Position numbers and translations under genes: made by a program. A stretch of DNA of 64,000 bases from an uncultured Oscillospiraceae bacterium. GTDB lineage: Bacteria; Bacillota; Clostridia; Oscillospirales; Ruminococcaceae. The DNA is taken from the NCBI GenBank assembly GCA_910579175.1, contig CAJTTB010000004.1:77081-141080 (forward strand). The letters run 5' to 3'. This document shows positions 41,181 through 50,892 of this stretch, piece after piece. Below the pieces are notes generated by a model. The model searched no databases, was not told where the DNA came from, and worked only from the letters and a program-made list of their open reading frames with translations. Numbering within the stretch: the stretch's first letter is position 1; every line of letters begins with the position of its first letter.

Positions 41181-43408
41181 AATTACTCAAGCATTTAAAA
41201 CAGTCTGTATGGGCGGTAATTTTAATCGTGATATTATTGGGGATTCAGGCAGTTTGTGATTTGGCATTGCCTGAGTATACTTCTAATATTGTAAATGTGG
41301 GGATTCAGTCTGGTGGTATTGAAGATACCATTCCAGAAGTGATTAGAAAAACACAGTTGGAGAGACTTTTGTTATTTGTACCACAACAAGATAGACAGCA
41401 AATTTTAGATGGTTATACATTAATTGATAAAAGCAGTGCCTCTGCTGAACAATTAAAAAATTATCCTGAAGTGAGAAATCAACCAATTTATTGTTTGAAT
41501 CAGATTTCTCAAGAACAAAGACAAATTATCAGAGAAAAATTGGTACAGCCGATGATGTTGGTATCTGGATTTGAAAGTGACAGTGAGCAGGTTGAGCAGT
41601 TTGAACAGCAAATAAAGCAAACGATACCAGAACAAATGCAGTCTTTGGATATATTTGAAATTTTTCAAATGATGCCAGCAGAACAACTCAATGAAATCAT
41701 TGATCAAATCAAAGAGCAATTTTCCCAAATGCCAGAGATGATAATAGAACAGAGTGCAATTGTCTTTTTAAAAAATGAGTATACTGCTCTGGGAATGGAT
41801 ACTGATAAAATACAAAACAATTATATTTTATTCACAGGAATAAAAATGCTGGCGATTGCACTGGCAAGTATGGTGGCAACTGTTTGTGTGGGCTATCTTG
41901 CGGCAAAGGTAGCAGCTCGCATGGGTCGAGATATGCGCCGTCAAGTATTTGGCAAAGTGGTGTCTTTTTCCAATGCAGAACTAGATCACTTTTCCACAGC
42001 GTCATTGATTACTAGAAGCACCAATGATATTCAACAGGTTCAGATGTTGATGGTGATGTTGTTAAGAGTGGTATTTTATGCGCCAATTATGGGCGTTGGA
42101 GGTGTGATTAAGGTATTGGGAACCGACACTTCTATGGCTTGGATTATTGGCTTGGCTGTATTGATGATATTGGGATTGGTATCGGTGTTATTTGCAGTAG
42201 TCATGCCAAAGTTTAAATTGATTCAAAAATTACTGGATAGACTCAATTTGGTAACACGTGAAATTTTAACAGGTATCCCAGTCATTCGCGCGTTTAGTAC
42301 CCAAGATTATGAGGAAAAACGTTTTGATAAAGCCAATCAGGATTTGACAAAAACCAATTTGTTTGTCAATCGTGTAATGACCTGTATGATGCCAATGATG
42401 ATGTTGATTATGAATGGCATCACGGTATTGATTGTTTGGAATGGAGCACATAGTATCAATAATGGAAATATGCAGGTCGGTGATTTAATGGCATTTATCC
42501 AGTATACAATGCAGATTATTATGTCATTTTTGATGATTTCTATGGTATCTGTGATGTTGCCAAGAGCTTCTGTTTCTGTAACTCGTATTGATGAAATCTT
42601 AAATACACAAGTGGCAGTCAAAGACCCCATTCACCCAGAAGCTGCCCATCAATTACAACATGGTGTATTGGAATTTAGAAATGTCTCTTTTCGCTATCCA
42701 AATGCAGAAGAAGATGTATTGAGTGATTTAAACTTTACTGCAAAACCTGGACAGACAACTGCCTTTATTGGAAGTACTGGAAGTGGGAAATCTACTTTGC
42801 TGAATTTAATACCGAGATTTTATGATGTGACCCAAGGGGAGATTTTGGTGGATGGAGTGGATATTCGAAAATTGAATCAGCATGAATTGCGCGATAAAAT
42901 TGGATATGTCCCCCAAAAAGGCGTGTTATTTTCTGGTACAATTGAAAGTAATTTAAAATATGCAGACCGTCAAATTTCTGACAAACAGATGAAATTGGCA
43001 GCACAGGTTGCCCAAGCAACTGACTTTATTGAAGCAAAAGAAGAGGGTTATCAATCCGATATTTCTCAGGGTGGTACTAATGTATCTGGAGGACAAAAAC
43101 AGCGACTTTCTATTGCAAGGGCAATTGCGAAAGATCCGCAGATTTATCTGTTTGATGATAGTTTTTCCGCATTGGATTATAAAACCGATATGACATTGCG
43201 CAAGGCTTTAAAAGAGCATACAGAAAATTCTACCGTTTTGATTGTAGCACAGCGTATTAGTACCATACTTCATGCAGAACAAATTATCGTATTGGATGAA
43301 GGAAAGATTGTTGGAAAAGGTACTCATGAAGAATTGATGAAAACTTGTGAGGAATATCAACAGATTGCATTATCACAGCTTTCAAAGGAGGAATTGAACC
43401 ATGAGTAA
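41174..43408 (+). CDS. ABC exporter half-transporter A (degenerate site)
   Basis: 744 residues. The first membrane helix is followed by a large inserted, probably extracellular, domain (about 40-215), then five helices and a nucleotide-binding domain. Walker A GSTGSGKSTLL and signature VSGGQKQRLSIARA are present. Walker B reads LFDDS where the catalytic Glu should be, the usual mark of the inactive site in heterodimeric exporters such as TM287/288 and BmrCD. The partner follows with an eight-base overlap. Confidence 0.9.
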   Translation: MLKLLKHLKQSVWAVILIVILLGIQAVCDLALPEYTSNIVNVGIQSGGIEDTIPEVIRKTQLERLLLFVPQQDRQQILDGYTLIDKSSASAEQLKNYPEVRNQPIYCLNQISQEQRQIIREKLVQPMMLVSGFESDSEQVEQFEQQIKQTIPEQMQSLDIFEIFQMMPAEQLNEIIDQIKEQFSQMPEMIIEQSAIVFLKNEYTALGMDTDKIQNNYILFTGIKMLAIALASMVATVCVGYLAAKVAARMGRDMRRQVFGKVVSFSNAELDHFSTASLITRSTNDIQQVQMLMVMLLRVVFYAPIMGVGGVIKVLGTDTSMAWIIGLAVLMILGLVSVLFAVVMPKFKLIQKLLDRLNLVTREILTGIPVIRAFSTQDYEEKRFDKANQDLTKTNLFVNRVMTCMMPMMMLIMNGITVLIVWNGAHSINNGNMQVGDLMAFIQYTMQIIMSFLMISMVSVMLPRASVSVTRIDEILNTQVAVKDPIHPEAAHQLQHGVLEFRNVSFRYPNAEEDVLSDLNFTAKPGQTTAFIGSTGSGKSTLLNLIPRFYDVTQGEILVDGVDIRKLNQHELRDKIGYVPQKGVLFSGTIESNLKYADRQISDKQMKLAAQVAQATDFIEAKEEGYQSDISQGGTNVSGGQKQRLSIARAIAKDPQIYLFDDSFSALDYKTDMTLRKALKEHTENSTVLIVAQRISTILHAEQIIVLDEGKIVGKGTHEELMKTCEEYQQIALSQLSKEELNHE

Positions 43409-45248
43409 TCCAAAAACACAAAGACGCGGACCAATGGGGCATGGACCTGGCGCTATGGGAGCAGGTGAAAAGGCAAAAGATTTTAAAGGTACCATGAAGA
43501 CATTGCTTTCCTATTTGGGAAAGTATCGATTTGCAATTATATTGGTAGTTGTATTCGCAATTGGAAGTGCCGCGTTTTCTATTATTGGTCCTAAACTTTT
43601 GGGAAATGCAACAACTGAAATTTTTGAGGGATTGATCGGGAAAATTACCGGTCAGGGAGGTATTGATTTTGGAGTTATTGGAAGTACTTTAATTTTTCTA
43701 CTGTTCCTTTATGCAGTCAGTGCGATATTCTCTTTTATTCAGGGTATTTTGATGACAAATGTCTCTCAAAAGGTTTCTTATCAGTTAAGAAAAGCACTAT
43801 CTGAAAAAATTCATCGGATACCAATGAAATATTTTGATGGGAAAACGCATGGGGAGGTATTATCTCGCGTAACCAATGATATTGATACACTCAGTCAGAG
43901 TTTAAACCAAAGTATGACACAAGTTATCACTTCTATTACAACTGTAATTGGTGTGTTGATTATGATGTTTTCGATTAGTTGGTTGATGACCTTAGTGGCA
44001 TTGTTAATTCTGCCATTGTCATTGTTTTTGGTTGCTGGTGTGGTAAAGAAATCACAAAAGTATTTTCAGGCACAACAGGAATATTTGGGTCATGTCAATG
44101 GTCAGGTAGAGGAAGTATATGGTGGGCATAGTATTGTTCGCGCCTTCAATCGAGAAGAAGAAGTTGTAAAAGAATTTAATCAATATAATAATACACTTTA
44201 TGAATCTGCTTGGAAGTCACAATTCTTATCAGGTATGATGATGCCTATTATGACGTTTATTGGAAATATTAGTTATGTTATCATATCTATTTTGGGTGGT
44301 TATTTGGCAGTCAAACAAACCATTACGGTGGGGGATATACAATCTTTTATTCAATATGTTCGGAGCTTTAACCAGCCAATCGCACAGGTGGCACAGGTGG
44401 CAAATATGCTGCAATCAACTGCTGCCGCTGCTGAACGTGTATTTGAATTTTTAAATGAAGAAGAAGAGGATCAAACGGTTGCCAACCCAGTGCATATTGA
44501 TAATTTAGAAGGCAATGTCACTTTTGATCATGTGCGTTTTGGATACATTCCAGAAAAGACAATTATACACGATTTTAGTGCGAAGATAGAACAAGGGCAG
44601 AAAATTGCCATTGTGGGACCAACTGGAGCTGGAAAAACCACAATGATAAAGTTGCTGATGAGATTTTATGATGTAACAGATGGAGCCATTTTGATTGATG
44701 GTCATAATGTAAAAGATTTTAATCGAAGTGAATTACGTGATATGTTTGGCATGGTTTTGCAGGATACTTGGCTATTTAATGGAAGTATTATGGAAAATAT
44801 CCGCTATGGTCGTGTGGAAGCGACAGATGAAGAGGTGATTGCAGCGGCAAAATCAGCACATGCTCATCACTTTATTAAGACGCTACCTGCTGGTTATCAG
44901 ATGGAACTCAATGAAGAGGCGAGTAATGTATCACAAGGGCAAAAACAACTTTTGACAATTGCGAGAGCGATTTTGGCGGATCCTAAAATTTTAATTTTAG
45001 ATGAAGCAACCAGCTCAGTGGATACTAGAACAGAAGTTCGTATTCAAAAGGCAATGGATAACCTAATGAGAGGGCGCACCAGCTTTGTCATTGCGCACCG
45101 TTTATCCACCATTCGTGACGCAGATTTGATATTGGTTATGAAGGATGGGGATATTGTAGAACAGGGAAATCATGAACAGTTGTTGGAGAAAAATGGATTT
45201 TATGCAGAACTGTATAATTCCCAGTTTGAAAGAAAAGAAACGGCTTAA
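43401..45248 (+). CDS. ABC exporter half-transporter B (catalytic site)
   Basis: 615 residues. A Gly/Pro-rich N-terminus is followed by six membrane helices and a nucleotide-binding domain with GPTGAGKTTMIK, signature VSQGQKQLLTIARA (non-canonical second Gly) and a complete Walker B ILILDEATSS. With half-transporter A it forms a heterodimeric multidrug or lipid exporter. AAAGGAGG precedes the ATG. A terminator follows. Confidence 0.92.
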   Translation: MSNPKTQRRGPMGHGPGAMGAGEKAKDFKGTMKTLLSYLGKYRFAIILVVVFAIGSAAFSIIGPKLLGNATTEIFEGLIGKITGQGGIDFGVIGSTLIFLLFLYAVSAIFSFIQGILMTNVSQKVSYQLRKALSEKIHRIPMKYFDGKTHGEVLSRVTNDIDTLSQSLNQSMTQVITSITTVIGVLIMMFSISWLMTLVALLILPLSLFLVAGVVKKSQKYFQAQQEYLGHVNGQVEEVYGGHSIVRAFNREEEVVKEFNQYNNTLYESAWKSQFLSGMMMPIMTFIGNISYVIISILGGYLAVKQTITVGDIQSFIQYVRSFNQPIAQVAQVANMLQSTAAAAERVFEFLNEEEEDQTVANPVHIDNLEGNVTFDHVRFGYIPEKTIIHDFSAKIEQGQKIAIVGPTGAGKTTMIKLLMRFYDVTDGAILIDGHNVKDFNRSELRDMFGMVLQDTWLFNGSIMENIRYGRVEATDEEVIAAAKSAHAHHFIKTLPAGYQMELNEEASNVSQGQKQLLTIARAILADPKILILDEATSSVDTRTEVRIQKAMDNLMRGRTSFVIAHRLSTIRDADLILVMKDGDIVEQGNHEQLLEKNGFYAELYNSQFERKETA

Positions 45249-45284
45249 ATAAATTCTGATAGATAAATTCATTTCTATCAAAGG

Positions 45285-45320
45285 CAATGCGACTATCTAA
45301 AAGATAGTCGCATTGTTTTT
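45285..45320 (+). terminator. Terminator of the exporter operon
   Basis: A 14-bp perfect stem (45285-45298 with 45302-45315), loop AAA, then T5. Confidence 0.9.
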
Positions 45321-45336
45321 GATATGGATGGCAAAT

Positions 45337-45368
45337 AAAAAGACGGTTCTATACAGAACCGTCTTTTT
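45337..45368. terminator. Terminator of gapA
   Basis: A perfect 14-bp stem AAAAAGACGGTTCT / AGAACCGTCTTTTT with loop ATAC. It has A/T runs on both sides and is symmetrical enough to back up the exporter terminator as well. Confidence 0.9.
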
Positions 45369-45379
45369 CATAAAAGATA

Positions 45380-46396
45380 TTAAGCTAATTCAGCAAAATA
45401 TTTAATGGTTCTAACCATCTGGCTAGTATAAGAGTTTTCATTGTCGTACCAAGATACAACTTGAACTTCATATAAATCATCAGAAATTTTAGAAACCATT
45501 GTTTGTGTTGCATCGAATAAAGAACCATAAGTGATGCCAATAACATCTGAAGAAACGATTTCTTCTTCATTGTAACCGAAAGATGCAGAAGCAGCAGCTT
45601 TCATAGCAGCGTTGATGCCTTCAACAGTCACATCGGTGCCTTTTACTACAGCAACCAATAAGGTAGTAGAACCAGTTGGAACTGGAACACGTTGAGCAGA
45701 ACCGATTAATTTACCAGATAATTCTGGAATAACCAATCCGATTGCTTTTGCTGCGCCAGTAGAGTTAGGAACGATATTAACAGCACCAGCACGAGCTCTT
45801 CTTAAATCACCTTTTCTGTGTGGACCATCAAGAATCATTTGGTCACCAGTGTAAGCGTGAATGGTAGACATAATACCAGATTGAATTGGAGCATAGTCAT
45901 TTAATGCTTTTGCCATAGGAGCTAAGCAGTTTGTTGTACAAGAAGCAGCAGAAATGATAGTATCTTCTTTTGTTAAGATATTTTCGTTTACGCTGAATAC
46001 AACAGTTGGTAAATCGTTACCTGCTGGAGCAGAGATAACAACTTTTTTAGCGCCTGCAGTAATGTGAGCGGATGCTTTATCTTTTGAACAGTAGAAACCA
46101 GTACATTCTAAAACAACGTCAACACCGATTTCTCCCCAAGGTAGGTCGGCTGCATTCTTTTCAGAATAGATTTTAATTTCTTTACCGTCGACAACAATAG
46201 CACCATCTTTTACCTGTACTTTATCAGCAAGTGCATATCTGCCCTGTGCGGAATCGTATTTTAATAAATGAGCGAGCATTTTAGGATCTGTTAAGTCATT
46301 GATTGCAACAACTTCATATCCTTCTGCACCAAACATTTGTCTGAAAGCCAGACGACCAATACGACCGAAACCGTTAATAGCTACTTTAACTGCCAT
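45380..46396 (-). CDS. gapA: Glyceraldehyde-3-phosphate dehydrogenase
   Basis: 338 residues of the phosphorylating type I enzyme. NAD-binding INGFGRIGRLAFRQ, the active-site cysteine in SAASCTTNCLAP and the C-terminal SWYDNENSYTSQM are intact. GGAGG precedes the ATG. It stands alone, with no pgk, tpi or CggR-like gene in the window. Confidence 0.97.
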   Translation of the reverse strand: MAVKVAINGFGRIGRLAFRQMFGAEGYEVVAINDLTDPKMLAHLLKYDSAQGRYALADKVQVKDGAIVVDGKEIKIYSEKNAADLPWGEIGVDVVLECTGFYCSKDKASAHITAGAKKVVISAPAGNDLPTVVFSVNENILTKEDTIISAASCTTNCLAPMAKALNDYAPIQSGIMSTIHAYTGDQMILDGPHRKGDLRRARAGAVNIVPNSTGAAKAIGLVIPELSGKLIGSAQRVPVPTGSTTLLVAVVKGTDVTVEGINAAMKAAASASFGYNEEEIVSSDVIGITYGSLFDATQTMVSKISDDLYEVQVVSWYDNENSYTSQMVRTIKYFAELA

Positions 46397-46429
46397 AATT
46401 TAAAACCTCCAAATAATTTTTACAATTCT

Positions 46430-46458
46430 ATTTTATACCAATTGTCAAAAAAATACAA
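46430..46458 (-). promoter_or_regulatory. Promoter of gapA
   Basis: Minus strand TTGTAT (46453-46458), 17 bp, TAAAAT (46430-46435). A TTGACA nearby is too close to a TATAAA to pair with it. Confidence 0.5.
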
Positions 46459-46634
46459 GGGTTTGTTTTGAATTTAATGAAAAATTTTAAATTTATTTTA
46501 CTAAACCAGTAAATACAGATAGAAAAAGTAGGAAAGTGGGGGAGATAGATCACCAAGCCTTTAGAACAGTCTGTCAAAATATGTCGAGAAAAGTCGATAT
46601 TTTCATTGTAATTTATAAAATTGTAAATATTTTC

Positions 46635-46663
46635 TTTACATTTTTTATAGAAATACATATAAT
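46635..46663 (+). promoter_or_regulatory. Promoter of the orphan kinase-like gene
   Basis: TTTACA (46635-46640), 17 bp, TATAAT (46658-46663), 34 bp before the ATG at 46698. It argues against the longer ORF starting at 46536. Confidence 0.7.
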
Positions 46664-46697
46664 AATAAAAAATATAAAAGAATGTGGAGGGAGTAAG

Positions 46698-47834
46698 ATG
46701 AAATCGATTGAAATAATTATCGATATGTTTAAAAGTCTAGATATTTTCGCTTTTATTTGTGATGCAAATAAAAATATAATCTGGAAAAATCAATATGCTA
46801 AGGATTCACAATTAGATTTAGTTATTGGCAGTCATATCAGTGATTTTTTAAAAGGTAATGAGGCAGCTTTAAAGTTATGTGACAATGCCCTCACAGCACA
46901 GAATACGCAACGGGTGGAAGTAACTTTATATGGTGGGTTCTTTATACTTTATACACGAGCAGTGGCACTGGAAAATGGTGAAAATTTTTCATGGTGGTGT
47001 CTTCAAAAAAAGGAAAAGATGTTTTCTGAGATTTATCAGGATCATCAAGACGCCGGAATTTTAGGAATGAATTACCGAGAATCAATTTTTCAAATTTATA
47101 ATGCTTTGCCACCCATTGCACATAAAATGCAACAATATGATCTCTATCAGGAAATAGAATATCTAAATATTGTTGCACAGGCAACACAGAGTATTTTAAA
47201 AAGTACCATCAATATCAATGAATATTTTAAATTCAACAGTGGGGAAAATCCCATGAAACCTCGTTATCTTTTTTTAAAAAAATTACTTCATGATTTGGTT
47301 TATCAGATCAGTTTAATTATACCCAATGATGAACATCGAATTGTATTTGACGAAACCTGTTCGGATGTTATGGTGTATTTCGATGAGGAAAAACTGATTT
47401 TGGCACTGTTAAATGTGCTGATCAATGCAATTCAGTTTTCGGTTGCCAATACAGAAATCACCATTACACTTTCTAAAAGCCATGAAAAGGCAGTGATTTT
47501 AGTAAAGGATATTGGCGATGGCATTTCGCCAGAGCGTTTAAAACAGGTGACAGAAGCATTTTATTCTTATAATCCAGCGACAAAAACCAGATGTGGAGAT
47601 GGGCTTGGCTTATATGTTGCGCAAAAGATTATACAGGCGCATAAGGGTTCTATTATGATCACAAGTGTGGAAAATGAGGGAACGACTGTATCCATTCAAA
47701 TTCCGCAAGCAGTGCCTTCGTTAGAAAAACAAACTATCTTGCGATCTAGCGTTATGACAAATTTAATCAATAATCGAATGTCTATGTTATATGCGTTTTT
47801 AGGTCCTTGTTGTCAAATAAATATGTTTGATTGA
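46698..47834 (+). CDS. Orphan histidine-kinase-like protein with PAS domain
   Basis: 378 residues from the ATG at 46698, behind GGAGGGAG. An N-terminal PAS-like domain (about 5-110) is followed by a helical region and a HATPase domain with N-box NVLINAIQF, G1 KDIGDGISPE and G2 GDGLGLYVAQKII. The helical region has no classical H-box (HE-x-x-x-P); the only candidate is the His in PPIAHKMQQYD. No membrane helix and no response regulator are nearby. In a sporeformer it could feed a phosphorelay, but that is speculation. Confidence 0.8.
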   Translation: MKSIEIIIDMFKSLDIFAFICDANKNIIWKNQYAKDSQLDLVIGSHISDFLKGNEAALKLCDNALTAQNTQRVEVTLYGGFFILYTRAVALENGENFSWWCLQKKEKMFSEIYQDHQDAGILGMNYRESIFQIYNALPPIAHKMQQYDLYQEIEYLNIVAQATQSILKSTININEYFKFNSGENPMKPRYLFLKKLLHDLVYQISLIIPNDEHRIVFDETCSDVMVYFDEEKLILALLNVLINAIQFSVANTEITITLSKSHEKAVILVKDIGDGISPERLKQVTEAFYSYNPATKTRCGDGLGLYVAQKIIQAHKGSIMITSVENEGTTVSIQIPQAVPSLEKQTILRSSVMTNLINNRMSMLYAFLGPCCQINMFD

Positions 47835-47839
47835 GATGA

Positions 47840-47876
47840 AAAAACAGTTCCAGGAATTTACCGGAACTGCTTTTTT
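47840..47876 (+). terminator. Terminator of the kinase-like gene
   Basis: Stem CAGTTCC / GGAACTG (47843-47849 with 47861-47867), followed by CTTTTTT. Confidence 0.8.
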
Positions 47877-47904
47877 GATTGATCAATTGGTATCATGATA
47901 GAAT

Positions 47905-48330
47905 TTAGTTGTTATTGGCATAGAGTTGGTCTTCCTGATAGGGAACAGAAGCTAAAAAAGTCACTGGAGCATTTGGACTACAAGTACTTGAGTCCAAATC
48001 ATACTGATAGTTGTAGACTAAAATGACCGCATTATAGGCTTTTGCCAGACCGTTTGGAAAACATTTTTTGAGTGATGGACCGATGATTTCTCCTTTTGAA
48101 AATGGCAAAACCAACGTTTCTGGATCCGCTGTAAAGTCAACCAAGTCCCGCTCCCAAAAGTCAGGGTCGAACGGCCAAACTGTATCGCCCCCAAAAAAGT
48201 CATGGTTAAAGGGAGAAATTATCATGTTTTCTTCGTCATCATAACCTTCTTCGGAAGCATATGCCATCAGATCTTCATCGGTTTCAAATACGCCTGCCCA
48301 CACAGATACAATTCCCTCTTGTTCCGTCAA
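47905..48330 (-). CDS. Imm22/DUF4284-like protein
   Basis: 141 residues from a TTG start six bases after AGGAGG. The N-terminal pattern VSVWAGVFETDEDLMAYASE and the acidic PFNHDFF region resemble Immunity protein 22 (DUF4284). The protein is strongly acidic, with no membrane segment. Imm22 proteins normally guard against a nuclease toxin, but no toxin gene is nearby, so this may be an orphan immunity gene. It has its own promoter. Confidence 0.55.
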   Translation of the reverse strand: MTEQEGIVSVWAGVFETDEDLMAYASEEGYDDEENMIISPFNHDFFGGDTVWPFDPDFWERDLVDFTADPETLVLPFSKGEIIGPSLKKCFPNGLAKAYNAVILVYNYQYDLDSSTCSPNAPVTFLASVPYQEDQLYANNN

Positions 48331-48374
48331 TTAGCACCTCCTGTTTGTATGTTAGATTTCGATTTATCGCACCC

Positions 48375-48403
48375 ATTTTATCACGATCCATTTGAAACGT
48401 CAA
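48375..48403 (-). promoter_or_regulatory. Promoter of the Imm22-like gene
   Basis: Minus strand TTGACG (48398-48403), 17 bp, TAAAAT (48375-48380), about 45 bp before the TTG start. Confidence 0.6.
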
Positions 48404-48521
48404 TGTACAATTGGAAAAATCGACAAAGCCTGATATCAGCAATACAAACAGTAAAGGGGGGTCACTCTATTAATTTCACAGAGTCTATTGTGTATGTTTT
48501 TGGAATTGGTATACTATGTTT

Positions 48522-49076
48522 TTATAAAATGAGCTCAAATAATATTTTTAAAGCAATTGCCAGTATCAGAATTCCTCCAAAGATGCCAGCGTTTTTTTGA
48601 AAAAGTGCACCTATTTTTTTCCCAAATAGAAAAGCAATAAAGGACAATAAAAAGGTAATTGCCGCAATCACAAAAGAAGCGTAATAGACATTGACATTTA
48701 AGACTGTAAAGCTCACTCCAACTGCCATAGCATCAATGCTAGTGGCAATGGCTTGCACAAGCAATAACCGAAAAGTCATGGCATGGTGTACTTCATCAGA
48801 TTGACTGTGAAATCCATCATAGACCATTTTGGTTCCCAGTATAAAAAATACCAAGAATACAACGATATTGCTGTATTTGGAAAGGATGTTTAAAAAGAGC
48901 GAACCTGCTAAAAATCCAATAATGGGCATGATTCCTTGAAAGATTCCAAAGGCACAAGCACCAGATAGGGCATGTTTTAATTTTGACTGTTTCATGCAGA
49001 TTCCATTTGAAATGGAAACACATACTGCATCCATCGATAAGCCAATCCCAATTAAGATAATATCCAATAAATTCAT
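48522..49076 (-). CDS. mntP: Manganese efflux pump MntP
   Basis: 184 residues, six membrane helices in two related halves. The conserved acidic motifs are SMDAVCVSISNG in helix 1 and SIDAMAVGVSF in helix 4. It exports excess Mn(II). GGAGAA precedes the ATG. No manganese riboswitch (yybP-ykoY) is evident in the 64-bp upstream spacer. Confidence 0.92.
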   Translation of the reverse strand: MNLLDIILIGIGLSMDAVCVSISNGICMKQSKLKHALSGACAFGIFQGIMPIIGFLAGSLFLNILSKYSNIVVFLVFFILGTKMVYDGFHSQSDEVHHAMTFRLLLVQAIATSIDAMAVGVSFTVLNVNVYYASFVIAAITFLLSFIAFLFGKKIGALFQKNAGIFGGILILAIALKILFELIL

Positions 49077-49140
49077 AGTTTTCTCCGTCTGATGATCATC
49101 TATATTTGTGAAATTCTATGAAAGGATATCCAAAAATATG

Positions 49141-50274
49141 CTAAATTCTACTATCTAATAGGGGGACATACTGTTGTCGGAAGGCATCAAATGTGTTTTC
49201 ATCAAGTGCCGTGCGAATTTTTTCTAGTAAGGTATTATAAAAATATAAATTGTGCATGACAGCGAGTCGCATTGCCAACATTTCATTGGATTTAAACAAA
49301 TGACGCAAGTAAGCTCTGGAATGTCTTTGACAGGTGGGGCAGCCGCATTGCTCATCAATGGGAGATAAATCTTCTGCATATTTGGCGTTCATAATATTGC
49401 GAATGCCACTCCAGGTATTTAGATGTCCGTGGCGGGCATTTCTGCTTGGCATAACACAATCAAATAGGTCAATGCCTCTATATACGGCTTCAATGATATT
49501 GCAGGGTGTACCCACTCCCATCAGATAACGAGGTTTGTCAACTGGCATATGGGGCTCCACTACAGAGATGATGCGATACATATCTTCTTTGGGCTCTCCA
49601 ACGGCGAGACCTCCAATTGCATAACCATCACAGTCCAGTGTTGCAATTTCTTTCATATGTGCAATTCTCAAATCGTCAAAGACGCACCCTTGGTTGATAC
49701 CAAATAACAACTGTTGTTGATTTAAGGTATCTGGAAGTTTTTTAAGTCGTTCCATCTCCGCTTTGCAACGGGCGAGCCAGCGGGTGGTACGGGCGCAAGA
49801 ATTGCTGGCATATTCTAAAGTAGAGGGATTTTCAACACATTCATCGAATGCCATGGCGATGGTAGAACCCAGATTGGATTGAATTTGCATACTTTCTTCT
49901 GGTCCCATAAAGATTTTGCGACCATCTACATGAGAGCGAAAATAAACCCCTTCTTCTCGAATGGTGCGCAACTGAGCCAAAGAAAACACCTGAAAGCCTC
50001 CGCTATCGGTTAAGATTGGCTTATCCCAGCCCATAAATCGATGAAGCCCTCCAAGACGCTTGATAAGTTGGTCACCTGGACGAATATGTAAATGATAGGT
50101 ATTGCAAAGTTCTACTTGACAGTGCAAGTCCTCTTTTAAATCATAAGAAGAAATTCCACCTTTGATGGCAGCAGAGGTTCCCACATTCATAAATGCGGGG
50201 GTCTGAATGGTTCCATGTACAGTGACAAATGTGCCGCGTCGTGCAGCTCCTTGTTTTTTAAGCAGTTGGTACAT
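49141..50274 (-). CDS. tgt: tRNA-guanine transglycosylase
   Basis: 377 residues. Substrate-site motifs LTDSGGFQVFSL and MGVGTPCNIIEAV, and the zinc site CGCPTCQRHSRAYLRHL, are present. It swaps guanine-34 for preQ1 in Asp, Asn, His and Tyr tRNAs. AGGAG precedes the ATG. It overlaps the end of the GNAT gene and is last in the queA-GNAT-tgt operon. Confidence 0.96.
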   Translation of the reverse strand: MYQLLKKQGAARRGTFVTVHGTIQTPAFMNVGTSAAIKGGISSYDLKEDLHCQVELCNTYHLHIRPGDQLIKRLGGLHRFMGWDKPILTDSGGFQVFSLAQLRTIREEGVYFRSHVDGRKIFMGPEESMQIQSNLGSTIAMAFDECVENPSTLEYASNSCARTTRWLARCKAEMERLKKLPDTLNQQQLLFGINQGCVFDDLRIAHMKEIATLDCDGYAIGGLAVGEPKEDMYRIISVVEPHMPVDKPRYLMGVGTPCNIIEAVYRGIDLFDCVMPSRNARHGHLNTWSGIRNIMNAKYAEDLSPIDEQCGCPTCQRHSRAYLRHLFKSNEMLAMRLAVMHNLYFYNTLLEKIRTALDENTFDAFRQQYVPLLDSRI

Positions 50275-50872
50275 AAAAGTTCTCCTGTCTTTTTTCTTTT
50301 TTCATATAAATTTTGCTGTTAAATCCCATTTTTTCTGGGAACTTTTCAAAAATGCGTTGATATTCTTGATAGCCGAGTTTTTGATAAAGTTGATAGGCTT
50401 TTTGATTGGTATCAACCACCTCTAATAGGTAGCGCTGATAGGGAAGTTGTTCAAAGATATAGTTTAACAATGTGCTGGCAACGCCTTGATTTCGATAATC
50501 AAGCGCAGTTGCCACATTTTCAATATAAACGGACTGGCTGTCATATAACAGTGGTTGGTTGAATTCGCGATGGAGTGCAAGATAGATAAGCAACCCCCGA
50601 AGTCTTCCAAATGACTGCATCATATCTGCTCTATCAATTTTCATACAACGAGTTTGATTGGTAGAACAGCACAACATTCCCACAACAGTTTGTTGATATA
50701 AAGCAAGATAGCAGGTTTCGGGGACAAAGATATGTTGCAGCCCTTGAATCAGTTTCAAGCGATTTTGCCCAAATAGAGAGAGATGTTGATAAAATCCATC
50801 CACAAAGACGGTTGCAACCTGTATTTGGATGGAATTATCGCATTGAGACATGCGTTTGATTTGCCATTTCAA
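50258..50872 (-). CDS. GNAT-family acetyltransferase
   Basis: 204 residues from a TTG start behind GGAGGTG. The acetyl-CoA site YRNQGVASTLLNYIF and the C-terminal NQKAYQLYQKLGYQEY are typical GNAT. The substrate is unknown. It is tightly packed between queA (20 bases) and tgt (overlap), which places it in the queuosine operon although it is not a known queuosine enzyme. Confidence 0.85.
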   Translation of the reverse strand: MKWQIKRMSQCDNSIQIQVATVFVDGFYQHLSLFGQNRLKLIQGLQHIFVPETCYLALYQQTVVGMLCCSTNQTRCMKIDRADMMQSFGRLRGLLIYLALHREFNQPLLYDSQSVYIENVATALDYRNQGVASTLLNYIFEQLPYQRYLLEVVDTNQKAYQLYQKLGYQEYQRIFEKFPEKMGFNSKIYMKKEKRQENFYVPTA

Positions 50873-50892
50873 TCAAATCACCTCCAATGATA

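Noticed and set aside
46536..46697. 54-residue N-terminal extension of the kinase-like protein
   Set aside because: A TTTACA-N17-TATAAT promoter lies inside the stretch, and GGAGGGAG precedes the later ATG.
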